This document shows positions 48,081-60,221 of a DNA stretch of 64,000 nt, in pieces. Source of the DNA: Cercophora sp. LCS_1 (Eukaryota; Ascomycota; Sordariomycetes; Sordariales; Lasiosphaeriaceae); assembly GCA_036250225.1 (NCBI GenBank), contig JAPZLL010000035.1, positions 310,001 through 374,000 of the forward strand. The letters run 5' to 3'. The position numbers and the translations under genes are program-made. The notes beneath the pieces were generated by a model, which was not told the DNA's origin, did not search any database, and was given only the letters and a program-made list of their open reading frames with translations. Numbering within the stretch: position 1 is the stretch's first letter; the number at the start of each line of letters is the position of its first letter.

Positions 48081-48507
48081 TGTGAGTGTATTAGAAGATT
48101 ATAGTAGTCGGAAAGGGTCGTGAGCTGTGCTTTGCAGTGTTGGTGAGGTCGGTGATGCGATGGGGCGAGCGGTTGGACTGATTGAGTGCCGTGGAAGATT
48201 CGCGATAAGGAAAAAAATCGCGGACGCAATCGTGAGGTACCTTGGTACACAGTGGCAATTCCCGGATGACGCGCATTTGGCGGCGTGCCTGAGCGCCGCC
48301 AAGATCCGAGATGGCAGGGGTAATTCCTTGTTGGGATGCAAACTTCAATGACAAGGCAATTATTGAACATAGATTCAAGGAAGAGAGAATCGTAGGTGTG
48401 TTGCCATTTAGCTCCAGGTTCCCAAAACGCCATGCCGTCTGTCTACTTAAAACATCACACAAACACACGCCTGTCTATGCCCGATCCATCGCCATGCTTG
48501 CCAGTCC
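48081..48507. other. Intergenic region, HCCS promoter / ADCK2-like 3' flank
   Basis: 427 bp between two minus-strand genes for mitochondrial proteins. Nothing further seen. Confidence 0.5.
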
Positions 48508-50693
48508 TTACACATTCGGCGACAACAGGTCGTACTTGACGCAACGCTCAACCTATTTCAGTATTAGTATCACTCTGTCAGACGTAGAAACTCAGAACTC
48601 ACGTCTTCGATGCTGGCCTGCATGAATCGCCTGGCCTCCAGACCCACCCACACCATGAGCATGGAAAAGTCGCCTTCATTGACCATATCCTTGCCACTCT
48701 GCGCGCCAAGTTGTCGAAGGATCGGGAGGGAGCTGCTCAGGAGGTCAACATCCGGGTTGAGCGTCCGCCCAATTCCCTCCAGCAGCAGAATGCTGATAAC
48801 CACGTTGACAAAGTCTCCCTCTAGGCGCACATGATGCTGTCGCACCATGCTTAGAACCTGCTGCAAGATGTCGCCGATCTTGATGTTGCCAAGCGCAAGG
48901 GTGCGGCTCTTCACACTCAACACCAGATGCTGCATCTTCAGGGCAAATACTTCCTTGTCAAGCACGGCCTCGGGCTGGCGACACCGTTCACACATGAGAT
49001 GGCCCGCTTTGTAGCCGTCGAACTCGGCGACGGCGCGGAAGAGGTCGAGGAAGTTGCGTCGGTTAGTCTCGTTGAGTTCTGTGACAAGGCCCGTGTCGAT
49101 GAAGATCAACTGGGGGCGAAAGCCTTCTCGGTCGATTTTCGTCAACTCGGCGTTCCAGCGTTCCTTGTCTTTGCGGAACGGTGTGAGACGGGAAAGGACC
49201 TCCTCCGTCGCGTCTGCGTGGTTGTCGGGGTCGACTTCTGTATGTCTTCGGCCGAGGCGGATGTTGGGTCTGTCGGACTTGTAGAAGCGGACCATGATGT
49301 TGCCTGGATGGAGATCTGCGTGCACAAAGTTGTCAATGAGCACCATTCGCAAGAATGCATCAAGCCCCTCTGACGCGATGTCTTTCTGAAAGACACCTCC
49401 TCCGTTGGCAATAAAGTCTGCGAGAGGGATCCCGTGCGCAAACTCCTCAACGAGAACATTCCGAGTGGTAAAGTCGGTGTATGGGTAGGGAAATGAAGCC
49501 GTCGTCCTCTCCCGAAAGTTGTCGCGGAACATGGCTAAGTTCGCCGCCTCGATCCGGAGGTCCAATTGGAGCTTCATCATATCTCCAAACTGCTCGACCT
49601 CGTCGGGTAGGGAGAGCCATTCAATCGTCGGGATGTAGTTGAGTATCGAAGCAAAGAAATGCATGATCCGAAGATCCCGTCTGACAGTCCGTTCAACGCC
49701 GGGATGGAGGACCTTGACGGCAACATATGACGAGGGCACATGTTTCGGCGAGCTCTTCAGCACCGACTTGACGCCCTTTTGGACATTATGTCGAAGATCA
49801 GAGTACGTATCCATCTCTTCGTCCTCCTCAGGTGCCGCCAACCCCGGCTTCAGCCTCGCCCTGTAAACCTGCGCAATAGCCCCGACTCCCAGCGGTTTCT
49901 CGTCGAACTCGTCAAAGATCTCGTGAAATTCGCGCCCATTAAAGGCGTGCCTCACAGTCTTTTTCGTGGCATATAGCGAATGCGCCGGAGCATCAGCATG
50001 CAACTTGGACATGATCTCGCACAATTCAGTCGGAAAGATATCCGTCCTCGAAGCAGCCCATTGACCCAACTGTACCCCCATCATCAGCACCATATCCCCA
50101 CTCCTTTTCGCAGCACAAGAACATACCTTGATAAAAGCCGGCCCAGCCCACTCCATCGCCTTCACCAAAAAGTGATACCACCACAACGTCCCCGTCCGCT
50201 CTCCGTCTCTATCCGCCCTACGTCTCCCAACCCAAATCACCGGCACTGTCAACATGACCGGCACGAAAATCACGACCAGCTCCAGAAACCGCACACCAGT
50301 GCATATTGGCTCCCAGATGTACAAGTCCAGAAATAACACGATCTGGTGCCTCGCCCGCCTCAGTCCCCGATAATCCTCATCCACCTTTTTCTTGATCTCT
50401 TCCCTTGAAACCTGCAGCATGCGCTTCTCCCCCGTATCCTCGGGTCCAGCGTTCTCTTTTTCCGACAACTGCACAAATGCGGCTGTGGCGAGCGCGCCGT
50501 TCGCTGCTGCGAAGAGGACCGTTCGTTGCCCGGATCGGCTGTGGCGCCATTGTCCCCCTCGTCTAGCGGTATTTATGGATCTCGAGGTAAACTGTCGGGA
50601 CGGCGTCCCGAGGCGCAAAGAATCAAGACATGACGCGGATGGTGGTTGTCGAGAGAGGAGGAGGCGGCGGCCTAGGGAGAAGGCCCGGCGCAT
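48508..50693 (-). CDS. UbiB/ABC1-family atypical kinase, ADCK2-like, mitochondrial
   Basis: Member of the ABC1/ADCK (UbiB) family, linked to coenzyme Q and mitochondrial lipid metabolism. Exons 50127-50693, 48603-50069 and 48508-48552 give 692 aa. The N-terminus (MRRAFSLGRRLLLSRQPPSA) is an Arg-rich mitochondrial presequence, and a hydrophobic helix lies near 135-155. The family-defining KxGQ motif, K189-L-G-Q192, is formed across intron 1 (50070-50126). That intron is 57 bp and stop-free, so the unspliced frame stays open but the motif is broken. Other motifs: GVGAIAQVYRARL (Ala-rich nucleotide loop), VAVKVLHPG (about 307), HADLHPGNIM (about 439), FIDTGLVTEL (about 509). Intron 2 (48553-48602) has a textbook ACTAATAC branch site and adds a 14-residue tail ending LLSPNV; without splicing the frame ends at LRLTE. 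Confidence 0.92.
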
Positions 50694-51627
50694 GTCGTTT
50701 TCGTGAGGAGGGATGTAGGAATATAGACGAGGACGAGAAAGAGGTTGGCATTAGCAGCATGTTTCAATAGTCGTGGGTTCGAAAGAGCATGGCGGGTGCG
50801 GCGGACGAGAACATGGCGCGGCTTTTCGCGAATCGGGGTCGGGGAACGAATGTGTCGGCCGAATGCGCCGATGCGATGCGCTTTTGGGCCTGTGACGTCG
50901 TTGAGGATGGGACAGGGGTTGTCCGGGTTTAGCCGAGTCCCCTTTTTCTCAGATTGGAAATGGAAGGGTTAGGGTTGGACGTAAAGGGCTGGTGACATTG
51001 GGTGCTGGGCTGCTTCGTTGTCGAACATTTTTGGGTCAAAAGATGGTTTTATTGAAGGCAGTGGAACTCCGAATGTCTCTTGTTGCTTTTCTTGTCTTTG
51101 GGGAGAGAAGTAGCGCAAGGTTTGCTCATGTGCGTGGGCAAAAGGGGCTGTGTATCGCAGGGCGATGGCAAAGGGGCACACCCGTCATTTGTTATATAAT
51201 ACGGGGGCGTCACTTCACCATCGGGTAGCTTAGCTGTATTTGGCATGGGCTTCGCGGTGGGGGGGGGCCATGGTTTGGGAATCCTCTATTGCCCTGAGGA
51301 GCTGGGTTCGGTCCGGTCCTAGCACGCTTTTATTGAAGCCCAGCAGCCGCGGGATAGCAGGGAGATTAGCGCATTTACAAGAAGAAATCTGGGCAAGATT
51401 TTTCACCGACATTAACATTCATTGTCAATCGCGGTCTTTTTGCTGTCTATGCGCCTTTTTACAAGCATCTCCCTCTTACTACCGGATCTGCGACTGGATG
51501 TGGCCTGCCTCTTCTTGGTTGCAATAGAGTTACCGAGGTGTTGGGCATTTCGGTTCGCGGGGAGTTTATACCAGAAGACGACAACCGAGTATTCTATAAT
51601 CCGCAGTGGCTTACCCCAGGGCCCAAA
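50694..51627. other. Intergenic region, ADCK2-like promoter / GH71 3' flank
   Basis: 934 bp. Open frames are short and overlapping. A TATATAA-like element occurs near 51193 but on no clear gene's strand and distance. Nothing else supported. Confidence 0.5.
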
Positions 51628-53252
51628 CTAAACCGCGATGGAGGCATGGTTGAAGATAACCTGCCGAATCAGTATTTGCCCGCATGGTGAGCGCCATTCC
51701 ACTTACATGACCATGGCAACACTCATTGACGATCGGTGGTCCCTCAGCCGTTCTCCCATTCAGGGTGAGTCTAACTGGACCCGTAATACGGCCATCAAAT
51801 GGGAGTTCGAAGTACGAGACAGGCGAGTTCGGCTTCGTCGCAAAGTTCCAGTAGTACCCCCCAATGGCAACGGTCACGGATGCCGAGGTTTTCGTGATGG
51901 CCACAATGGAAATGACATCTCTGGCGCCTGTCGCAGCTGATTCAGAGCCACTTTGGCCCCATTGGGTCCCTTTCATGGTTAGCAGACTCTCTGGGAAGCC
52001 TGGGATGTAGAAATCACGAACCGCCGTCCGCGCCAGTCCTTGCGGGAGTAGTACGGTACCAAGCCACTGCTGTGTCTTCGCCAGGAGGTTCAATATCGGG
52101 TGTTCCGGCTTTGTATGCGGCAATGAAGTATGGCAGGATAGCGCGGAGGGCTGAGTGGGAATAGCCGTTGACATATTTCTCAGCTCCCGGGACGATCTGG
52201 GGCGGGCATGTATCGCAGATGTAATGTGACTCGCCGTAGTCGTTCCCTGTGGACTGTCAACCCTGAAGCCCTGGAAGGTAGGAGTGGTAGTGACGTACAA
52301 GTGATGATCTCGACGTAGTCTGGCATCACTTCTAATACCTGCTGCCATCGATCAAACCACAGAGATTCGCTGGAAGAGTACCAGTTCTTGTCCCACTGAG
52401 GCAAGTCTACCATGTGTTAGTCTTGGTTACAAGGTTAGCGAGGATTTGGCGTGAACGAACTCGTATAGAAGCATGGGCTGACAGGCATCATATACTTCTT
52501 CCCTTGGAGGACTTCCTTGTACAGGTGGTCTTCAGTTGCCGTCATTCTGTGAACGCCAGGTTTTGGCCAGGCGTCCCATGAGACTACATCAGTCAGCATG
52601 ATCATCAACGGTTCTCAGACACTCGAATTGCCTACAAGCGCCATCAATCACATCCAACTTTTCCCCGACCCCATATGGCCCGAGACTTGCCCAGTCGGGG
52701 ACGAGAAAGATACCCCCAGTCTCGTCCCTCACTGTGCTCCAGTTGTCAGCCCAGCCAGGGCCCTCAAACGTAGAGACGAACGGCTTTCCTTCGGCATTCA
52801 TCTGTGCCTTTGAGTCTTTGAACGTGTTGATGAGGTCGACCACTTGGGCTACTGGCCAGTCACCACAGGCCATGCTGACGCCGGGTTAGTCGCCGTCGAG
52901 ACCATGGAACAAGGACGTGGCATCTCATACTCAAAAGAGAGGAACAGAACGAAATCGCCGACATATTCTGCCGCGCGGTATGCTTCTTGGAGCTGCTTCT
53001 CGGTCCAGGGATCCTCAGGTCCAATATTCAAGGCGAACCCGTCGATGCCGACAGCTTTGGCAGTCACCATGTCGTGGTACCACTGCTGGGGTGACTGGTT
53101 GCAGGTCAAGCCAACCTGTTCAAGGACACGTGAGACATCAAGGGCACGACTTCGTAGCGTAGAAGGCCTACCATGTAGTGAGCAAACACCTTTCGCTCAT
53201 CGTCACCCCGGATTTTGTGGACAATGTCCATGAACTTGTCCATGAGCCCCAT
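51628..53252 (-). CDS. Glycoside hydrolase family 71, alpha-1,3-glucanase
   Basis: Hydrolyses alpha-1,3-glucan, a fungal cell-wall polymer. Eight exons: 53172-53252, 52931-53115, 52636-52874, 52461-52583, 52299-52406, 52022-52246, 51707-51969 and 51628-51660; introns 46-56 bp; 418 aa in frame. Conserved blocks: KVFAHYMVGLT near the start, GIDGFALNIGPEDPWT, FLSFDMACGDW, PFVSTFEGPGW, FLVPDWASLGPYG, IDGAFSWDAWP, PVSPCFYTNLPQWDKNWY and IITWNDYGESHYI. Two junctions use GTTCGT donors. The ATG at 53252 gives MGLMDKFMDIVHKIRGDDERK with no signal peptide, whereas most GH71 enzymes are secreted; either this is an intracellular form or an upstream exon was missed. The C-terminus (CCHGHVIFNHASIAV) is less conserved, so the last exon is the weakest part of the model. 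Confidence 0.88.
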
Positions 53253-54451
53253 CTTGAGGATGTCGACAAGGCGGAACCGGTGTCAGAAAGAAGAACAACC
53301 AAAAGAAAGAGATGAGAACACGTCAAGGCCGGAAAGTCGGCAAGATATCAACATGTAATTCTTGGGCCTCCGCCCTTGGCACGCTAGGGGCGAGGCCGTC
53401 CCGTCGCCGGGGAGTGCTCCACCCGGAACGGGGACATGTCCGCTCTCGGTCGTGTGATATGAAAGTCAGGCGGCCAATTTGTGACCTTCGATAGGAAGCG
53501 AGAGAGCAAGCAATTCAAAGATGGTTGACATTCGCCGGTAGTGTTTTGATGTTCAGCTGGACATCCAACAACAGCAAGTTGGTGGCAAAAAATCCACACA
53601 CTAAATCCGCCTAATGCCGCTTGGAACAGTAATGAACGGATATATATATATATTTCAACAAGAATAACTAAAAAGGATATAGGGCCGACAATAATATCCT
53701 GAGGCCTCTAGAATGCTTTTTATGCCCTGGAATATTGGGCGAGCCCCTCTATTCTAGATCAATAGGCCTTTGAACCTTTTGGTGTGCGGTTTATTTTGTC
53801 AGGGTCTTGGAGGGGTAAGCTGATGCGGTGAAGGAGCGCTGACATTCGCTCTGGGGAGCAATCGGACGACAAGAAATTCCGGTTACAGCAACGCTCGCCG
53901 CCGGCGCCCAAGGCTCGCTTCACTCGAGGGGCTTCTTTACGGTCTAGGGATATATTCTCGGAAACTTTGACTGCGTCATATATCTTGGGATGGTGTATCA
54001 CTCCTTGTTACGGCGGCAATTTTCTACGATAATTTTCGCCACCAAGACTTTTCTGTAGAAGCATTCCAAGTCTCAGCTCGGAGCCCCGCCAAAGCGTAAA
54101 GCTGTCGCGACGGCAGTGAGGAACACCAGCCATCAAATATGATAAAAGAGAGCATATCGAGCTATGAAATATTTGTAAGGCGCTAATCCGAGGACCATTA
54201 GACTCGGTTGCCTAGCCTGTGAGCTTTGTTGTCCAGCTTTTGGGCAGCCCACCGATAAGGACAGGACCCCTCCAAATCCAAGTGGGGCAGGCGGTGAGCC
54301 CCCGCGGGCACGGATTTAAAATATTCCTCCAAGCCCTGCGAATTTGGCTCCGCACAATTGCAAATCCCAAGCAACCTGCAAATCGCATCACAACGAATCC
54401 GTGCCCGACATCTCTCACGACAACGACAATCACACTCGTCCAGTCGCCAAA
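53253..54451. other. Divergent intergenic region, GH71 / eS28, with an AT-rich patch
   Basis: 1.2 kb. An (AT)n run sits near 53640-53652, and the sequence from there to about 54080 is clearly AT-richer than its surroundings with no open frame of note. That could be a short RIP-mutated repeat remnant or simply promoter DNA. It holds the presumed promoters of both divergent genes. Confidence 0.45.
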
Positions 54452-54801
54452 ATGGATTCCTCCAAGGCTCCCGTTAAGCTCGTCAAGGTTACCCGAGTTC
54501 TCGGCCGCACCGGTACGCACCGATTTTTTGCCCGATTCGACGTTCGAGAAAAAAATATGATGGACTCTGAGCGCTAACCGCGGGGGAAATTTTGCAGGTT
54601 CTCGTGGTGGTGTCACCCAGGTTCGCGTCGAGTTCATGGACGACCAGACCCGCTCCATTATCAGGAACGTCAAGGGCCCAGGTACGAACGGCGACGCGTA
54701 TTCCTGCTTCGGTCGTTTGCTAAATTAGTATCTCCCCAGTCCGTGTCGACGACATTCTCTGCCTTCTCGAATCCGAGCGTGAGGCCCGCCGCCTCAGATA
54801 A
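54452..54801 (+). CDS. RPS28: Small ribosomal subunit protein eS28
   Basis: Component of the 40S ribosomal head near the mRNA exit channel. Three exons (54452-54512, 54598-54681, 54740-54801; introns 85 and 58 bp) give 68 aa, exactly the size of eS28. Protein: MDSSKAPVKLVKVTRVLGRT, then GSRGGVTQVRVEFMDDQTR, NVKGPVRVDDILCLLESERE and the invariant tail ARRLR. It has an S1-like beta-barrel pattern. Start and end match eukaryotic orthologues almost residue for residue. The small exons are easy for gene finders to miss. Confidence 0.96.
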
Positions 54802-56115
54802 GTGGAAAGAAAGGAAGGAGAGAGGAGGGGAGCACTGGAAGCGCGGTCATTGTTTTGGTCTGGGATTTTAGGGGAAACACAACACACTGCCATTTTGATT
54901 GCGGTCATGAGGTGCGGAAAAATCAAGGATGGGAGTTCGGTAGAACGGTATCGTCATGATCATTTGCATCCGCCAAATCCACAAACGACGCAGGCATCTT
55001 GTTGATCCTGCGGATACACCGCCAGGGCCGGGCATCGCGAGAGACACATAATAGGTGGCAAGGTCCGGGCGGATTCCATCACGAGTCCAGCCCGACCTTT
55101 GATTCCCAAGCATTGACCAACACTTTCTGCCCCCACGATGCGTTCAGTTTGTCTTGGAGTTGTGATGTGCTGTGGTAGTTGTGAGAAGTGTTTTCCTTGG
55201 CTGACTGATGCAGTTGAGACAGGTCAGGTCCTCGAAGCATCAGGAAGAGTCAATGGTTTGCGTCTCAGAGTTTGACCCGTCCCGCGCAGGCTGTAGAACG
55301 ACAGTTCGAAGTCGAACGTGTGCGCAGATGAACTCTCGGCTCCATGCCAGATCTCTAGACAATGCGACAGGGGACGGACATATCCAGCATGACAACTCTC
55401 CACCCAAAATGCCTTCATTCCCATCTTATTAGCCCCCTGTCTCGGGGCCAAATTTGCCCTGGTCGAAATTTATCCTTTGCGGCTTTTCAGCTCGTTTTAG
55501 CGGACGGTCTTGCGGGTCTTGCGGGCTCACCTCACACTTGGGACAGTGAAAGACAGGAACCGAAAGAACAAACACAACTCACACAACCACACACACAACA
55601 CACAACACACAACCAGGTTTCTCCGTCAAGTGCGCTGGCGAGTTTGGGATGCGTACTGCAATTCCGGAGCTAACAATCCAACGGTCATGCCGTCTTTTGC
55701 TCCGCCTCGGACGTTACACATCTCTCGGCAAGGCGGCTTCATTTCCGTTCTGGTTCTCGGACTCTGAAACCACCGTCACCAAAAACGCCAGTAAACCCAC
55801 TGTTTTCACAACGCTAAATTCTCCGAAACCAATGTTTTCGATCGCAATACCACTCTGTTCGCCGCATGCTTCAAGTCGAGCCTAGTGCATATCAACCCCG
55901 GATTTTGTCGAAACGGCATTCCGCCAATGGCCTGTTACGTCTCTTCGACTGTCAAGCTTGGCGGCGCCGCTTTCCGGGTTGCAAACCGAGGGCATGATCC
56001 CGGGTTCAGATGGCGCGTCTAGTATTTAGTCTGACCGTAGTCTCGATGGGATTGTTGGGCAGCCGCTTGGTCCCAGGAACTAGCCCGGCCTTTCGTTCGC
56101 TACCCGCTGGTCACC
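54802..56115. other. Intergenic region, eS28 3' flank / PL4 promoter
   Basis: 1.3 kb. Contains a CA-rich microsatellite-like stretch at about 55565-55615. Short frames have no features. Presumably includes the promoter of the PL4 gene. Confidence 0.5.
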
Positions 56116-57785
56116 ATGATAGGTTTCCGTCCTCTCGTTCAGTTGTTTGCCCTCTGGGTCTCCCTGTTTGCCTCTGGGGCGCTGTCTGCCTTTGGCTACA
56201 CCACATCGGGCAGCAACTATGTCATCGACGCCGGCTCAGCCAACCCGCTCATTTTCACGGTGAGCCAGTCCAACTGCGACATCCGGTCGATCAAGTACCG
56301 CGGCACCGAGCTCCAGTATGGCAGCACGGGTACCCACATCAACTCTGGTCTCGGCTCTGCAACCGTGTCGATGAACCAGATCTCGGGATCGTCCAAGTAC
56401 ATCAAGGTCACATGCGTGACTTCGACCCTGACGCACTACATGGTTGTCCGCGAAGGCGAGAGCATCATTTACATGGCCACCTACATCACGGCCCAGCCAT
56501 CCATTGGTGAGCTCCGCTTCATCGCTCGTCTCCTCCCCAACCAGCTCCCGGGTGAGCATCCCTACGGCGAGGTCTCCAACACCAACGGCGCCACGTCGAC
56601 CGTCGAGGGCTCAGATGTCTTTATCGTCAACGGCCAAACCCGCTCCAAGTTCTACTCGTCAACGCGCTTCATCGACAAGGACTCGCAGTGCGTCTTTGGC
56701 GGCTCCGACCTCATCCACGTCTGCGTCATGACGCCGCAGCAGGAATCCTCATCCGGTGGCCCCTTCTTCCGCGACATTGAGTCCAACAACGCCGGCGCCT
56801 CGACCAATCTGTACAACTACATGAACAGCGGCCACGCCCAAACCGAGGCGTACCGCATGGGCCTGCACGGCCCCTACCTCATGCAGTTCTCGCGCTCGGG
56901 CATCCCCAGCGTCAAGACAGCCGACATCTCGTGGTTCGGCGAAGTCGGCGTGACGGGCTTCGTTCCCCGCTCCGGCCGCGGCATCATCACCGGCACTGCC
57001 TCGGGCGTGCAAAGTGGCATGCAAGGCGTCGTGCACTGGTTCAACTCGGCGGCGCAATATTGGGCCAAGACGGCCTCCAACGGCGCTTTCACCTCCCCAC
57101 CCATGAAGCCCGGCACGTACACCATGGTGCTCTACCAGACCGAGTTCAAGATTGCCACTTCAACTGTCTCTGTCTCGGCCGGCGGCACCACCAACGCCAA
57201 TATCGCCGGCTCCGTCGGCCCCGCAAACCGCAAAACCCTCTGGATGATTGGCGAATACGACGGCCAACCCACCGGTTTCCGCAACGCGGACAAGATCCTC
57301 CGCATGCACCCCTCCGACTCGCGGATGAGCTCCTGGGGACCACTGACGTACAATGTCGGCTCGTCGTTGAATGATTTCCCCATGGCTGTGTTCCAGAGCG
57401 TGAATAACCCGGTCACGATCAAGTTTAATCTCAACAGTGCGCCGGGGGCTGCGACGCTCCGGATCGCGACGACGCTGAGCTTTACAGGCAGTCGGCCGAG
57501 GGCCAATGTGAATGGATGGGATGGGCCGGCGCCGGGGGCTCCGAACAAGATTGATAGTCGTGGCGTGACGAGGGGTACGTATCGTGGCCATGGTGAGGTG
57601 TATGAGGTTAGTGTGCCAGCGGGACGATTGGTTGCGGGACAGAATACGATTACTATTACGTCGATTTCGGGGAGTAGCGGGGATACGTTTTTGAGCCCGA
57701 ATTTCGTGAGTATTCTTGGAAATTGTGGTTGGGAGTGTGCTAACGGGGCTAGATTTTTGATGCGGTTGAGTTGTTTACAGTTTAG
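56116..57785 (+). CDS. Rhamnogalacturonan lyase, polysaccharide lyase family 4
   Basis: Secreted enzyme that cleaves the rhamnose-galacturonate backbone of pectin RG-I by beta-elimination. Two exons (56116-57705 and 57753-57785; 47-bp intron) give 540 aa; without splicing the tail is a nonsense extension, whereas the splice gives NFIFDAVELFTV, the proper family C-terminus. Signal peptide about 1-24, ending before FGYTTSGSNYVID. The catalytic beta-sandwich domain spans about 25-275, with LRFIARL, the Lys/His-bearing segment near QTRSKFYSS and MGLHGPYLMQF. An fn3-like domain (about 280-370, with GRGIITGTASG and FTSPPMKPGTYTMVLYQ) and a C-terminal CBM-like domain with WMIGEYDGQPTGFRNADKI follow. 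It is convergent with an MFS sugar transporter 224 bp away. Confidence 0.94.
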
Positions 57786-58009
57786 GCTGCTCGACGCCTG
57801 ATGAAAAAGGGGCGGGTGAAGGTATTCGGCGTTGGCCAGCTGTGAGGCAGCACACATGACCCTGGGCGCAGTACACCTTACTCCGTATGTTAAGACGACA
57901 AGAAGATATCAAGGCCAGCAAACAAGACAAAGCAAAGATCAATATGTCCAAGTGCGGTATTTACAAGCCTCCCACCCATACCCCTGAACTCCAAAGCTAT
58001 GCACCTCGC

Positions 58010-59643
58010 TCAGTCATCCCGATGACTAGTCAGCGGCCTCTGGACGTCCCCAGAAGCCGGTCTATCTACATCCTCTGCACCAAGTAGAGGGCCACTCGCG
58101 TCGGGATCAACAGCAACATCGTTCCCTTCCACTGCATGTTTTGTTTGCTTCCTTACAAACAAGAAATCCATATCCTCCAACGCGATGCCTTTGGTTTCGG
58201 GATACAGCAGCCAGATGACGGGCAAACAGCCGAGATTAACAGCCACGAAGAAGAAGTAAACCTTGGACCCCAGATAATGAAAGCCGATGGGCCAGACATG
58301 AGCCACCAGGATCGACCCAATGGATCCACACGATGCAGCAAAGCTGAGTCCTCGAGCACGAACAGCGGTTGGAAAGATCTGTCTGTCAGCTGAAGTCTTC
58401 ACACCATGAGAAAAGACATACCTCTGAGCCATAAACCCACGCAGTTGACCCGAAACCCAGGCTGTACCCAAAAGCGTAAATAAAAATAAAGACAACACAA
58501 GCCCAGTCAGCCGCCTTGTTCGTATTGCCGGGATATATCTGCGGCAGCATCCCGTTGATCTGCACAAGTCAGCAACCGTCCAACAACCCCTGGACACAAA
58601 CCTACCAGCATCGCCAAAGCCATAACCGCCGCACCGCCCGTCAACGTCACCCTCCGCCCAACCCGATCAATAATCGCCATCTCCACCAACGAACACCCAA
58701 TCTTGAGCGTGCTCTCGATACCTCCAACCATCAACGCAGCCCGTCTATCCAGCCCCAAGGCCTTCAACAAATCGGGCAAATAATACTTCATAACCGCAGC
58801 ACCACACATTTGCGCCATGAACTGCAACAGTCCGGCCCTCCACAACCTCGCCCTCAGCCCCCTATCGGTAAACAACACCGTCCACTTCCCTCCTTTCCCC
58901 GTGTCTGCAACGACCCGTTCAATCCCCTCCAACTCCCTCCTCACCTCATCATCTGCACACCTCCCCTCGCGATAATACCGCAATACCCATAACGCTTCGT
59001 CGCTTCGTCCCCGTTGCACCAACCACCGCGGCGAATCCCTCAACCAAAACAACCCACCGACAAAAACACCAGCCGGTACAAACGCCACCAAAATCTGCAC
59101 CCTCCACGCCTCCGGCTCAGCCCAGTACGTGACTCCCCACCCAACCCAAAACCCAGTCGCCAACCCAGCAACGAAACCAGTATGGTTCAACACCACCAAC
59201 CTCCCTCTATCCCTCGCAGGCGCCAATTCAGCTTGATAAAGCGGCACACTAGTCGATACCACACCCGTCCCTGCTCCAGAGACCAACCGTCCTGTCAGAA
59301 CCAACGCTCTAGCTGCACGTCCATACGCAGAAGCTTGCAATGTCTGCCCGAGACAGAGGATCGCCATGCCGACGAGGGATGCATTCCTCCGACCGAGTCG
59401 ATCGGCGAGCGGGTGCGCGAGGAGGAGATAGGAGAAAAATGTGCCGATGTAGTAGGTTGCTGTGAGGAGGGCGGCGAAGAGGAAAAATTGGCGGGTGGTG
59501 AGCGGGCCGACGGCGGATTGGAAATGGTTGTTGGAGAGGATGGAGGCGAGGATGCCGATGTTGTAGCCCCAGGTGAAGGTGCCGAGGGAGAGGAGGAGGG
59601 AGGTTGTGTGGAGGCGGAAGGTGGAGGGGGTTACCGGATGCAT
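58010..59643 (-). CDS. MFS sugar transporter (sugar porter family)
   Basis: Plasma-membrane sugar uptake protein of the SP family with about 12 helices. Exons 58606-59643, 58422-58559 and 58010-58378 (introns 46 and 43 bp) give 514 aa. Family motifs: FTWGYNIGILASIL in helix 1, DRLGRRNASLVG in loop 2-3, GRLVSGAGTGVVSTSVPLYQ (helix 4-5), RDSPRWLVQRGR before the central loop, DRVGRRVTL in loop 8-9 and PETKGIALEDMDFLF after helix 12. The long cytosolic tail ends TSHRDD. The substrate is not readable; adjacency to the PL4 lyase suggests L-rhamnose, galacturonate or a related pectin sugar, an inference only. The starting ATG at 59643 lies within the sequence just before helix 1. Confidence 0.92.
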
Positions 59644-60221
59644 CTTGGAGAGGGCATTTGCTGGAGATGGATGTTTTCCGTTAGGAGGCGGTGAGATGGG
59701 ATGAGTTGGGGTGTTGGATGAGACGAGGAAGGTTCGGATGAGATGGGGTGAGCCGCGATGGGTTGAGACGGGATGAAATGAGATGAGACGAGATGGTCTT
59801 ATTGGGGGTGCTTGAGATGAGAGGATCCCTGGGTGTCAAGTTGGGATGAGATGCGGTTGTCTGGAGGATGGAAAAAAGGTGAGGCGCCGAGAGTCTGGGT
59901 CCCCCGCATCACATCACGCCTTGAGCGGGAGAGCCCTGGTGGGAGCCCCGACGGCACTGGGTTGCATTCAACCCCACGTTTTACTGCAGGTGATGCTTCG
60001 CCACTGGTGTTGCCGCCGCAGCCGCAATTACGTGATTGCCAAGACGACTCAAATTCGTATTATTGAACATGGCGATGGTGAGATTGAGTTGGAAAAAAGG
60101 GGCAGATAAACAAAACTGACAGCCAATTCTGAACAGGTGAGCACAGCCTTGTGTCAATGGACGAAAAAATTGAAGCGTTTCCCTTATTTTAGGACAAAGA
60201 AACTTTGACTCAAATAGGATT
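59644..60221. other. Intergenic region, MFS promoter / FAD-oxidase 3' flank
   Basis: 578 bp. The left part contains a degenerate GATGAGAC-type repeat (about 59690-59835) immediately upstream of the transporter start. No gene. Confidence 0.5.
59690..59835 (+). repeat. Degenerate GATGAGA/GGGATGA repeat
   Basis: Purine-rich imperfect tandem units such as GATGAGACGAG, GATGAGATGG and GGGATGAAATGAG run across about 145 bp. It looks like a diverged minisatellite in the promoter side of the MFS gene. Confidence 0.6.
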
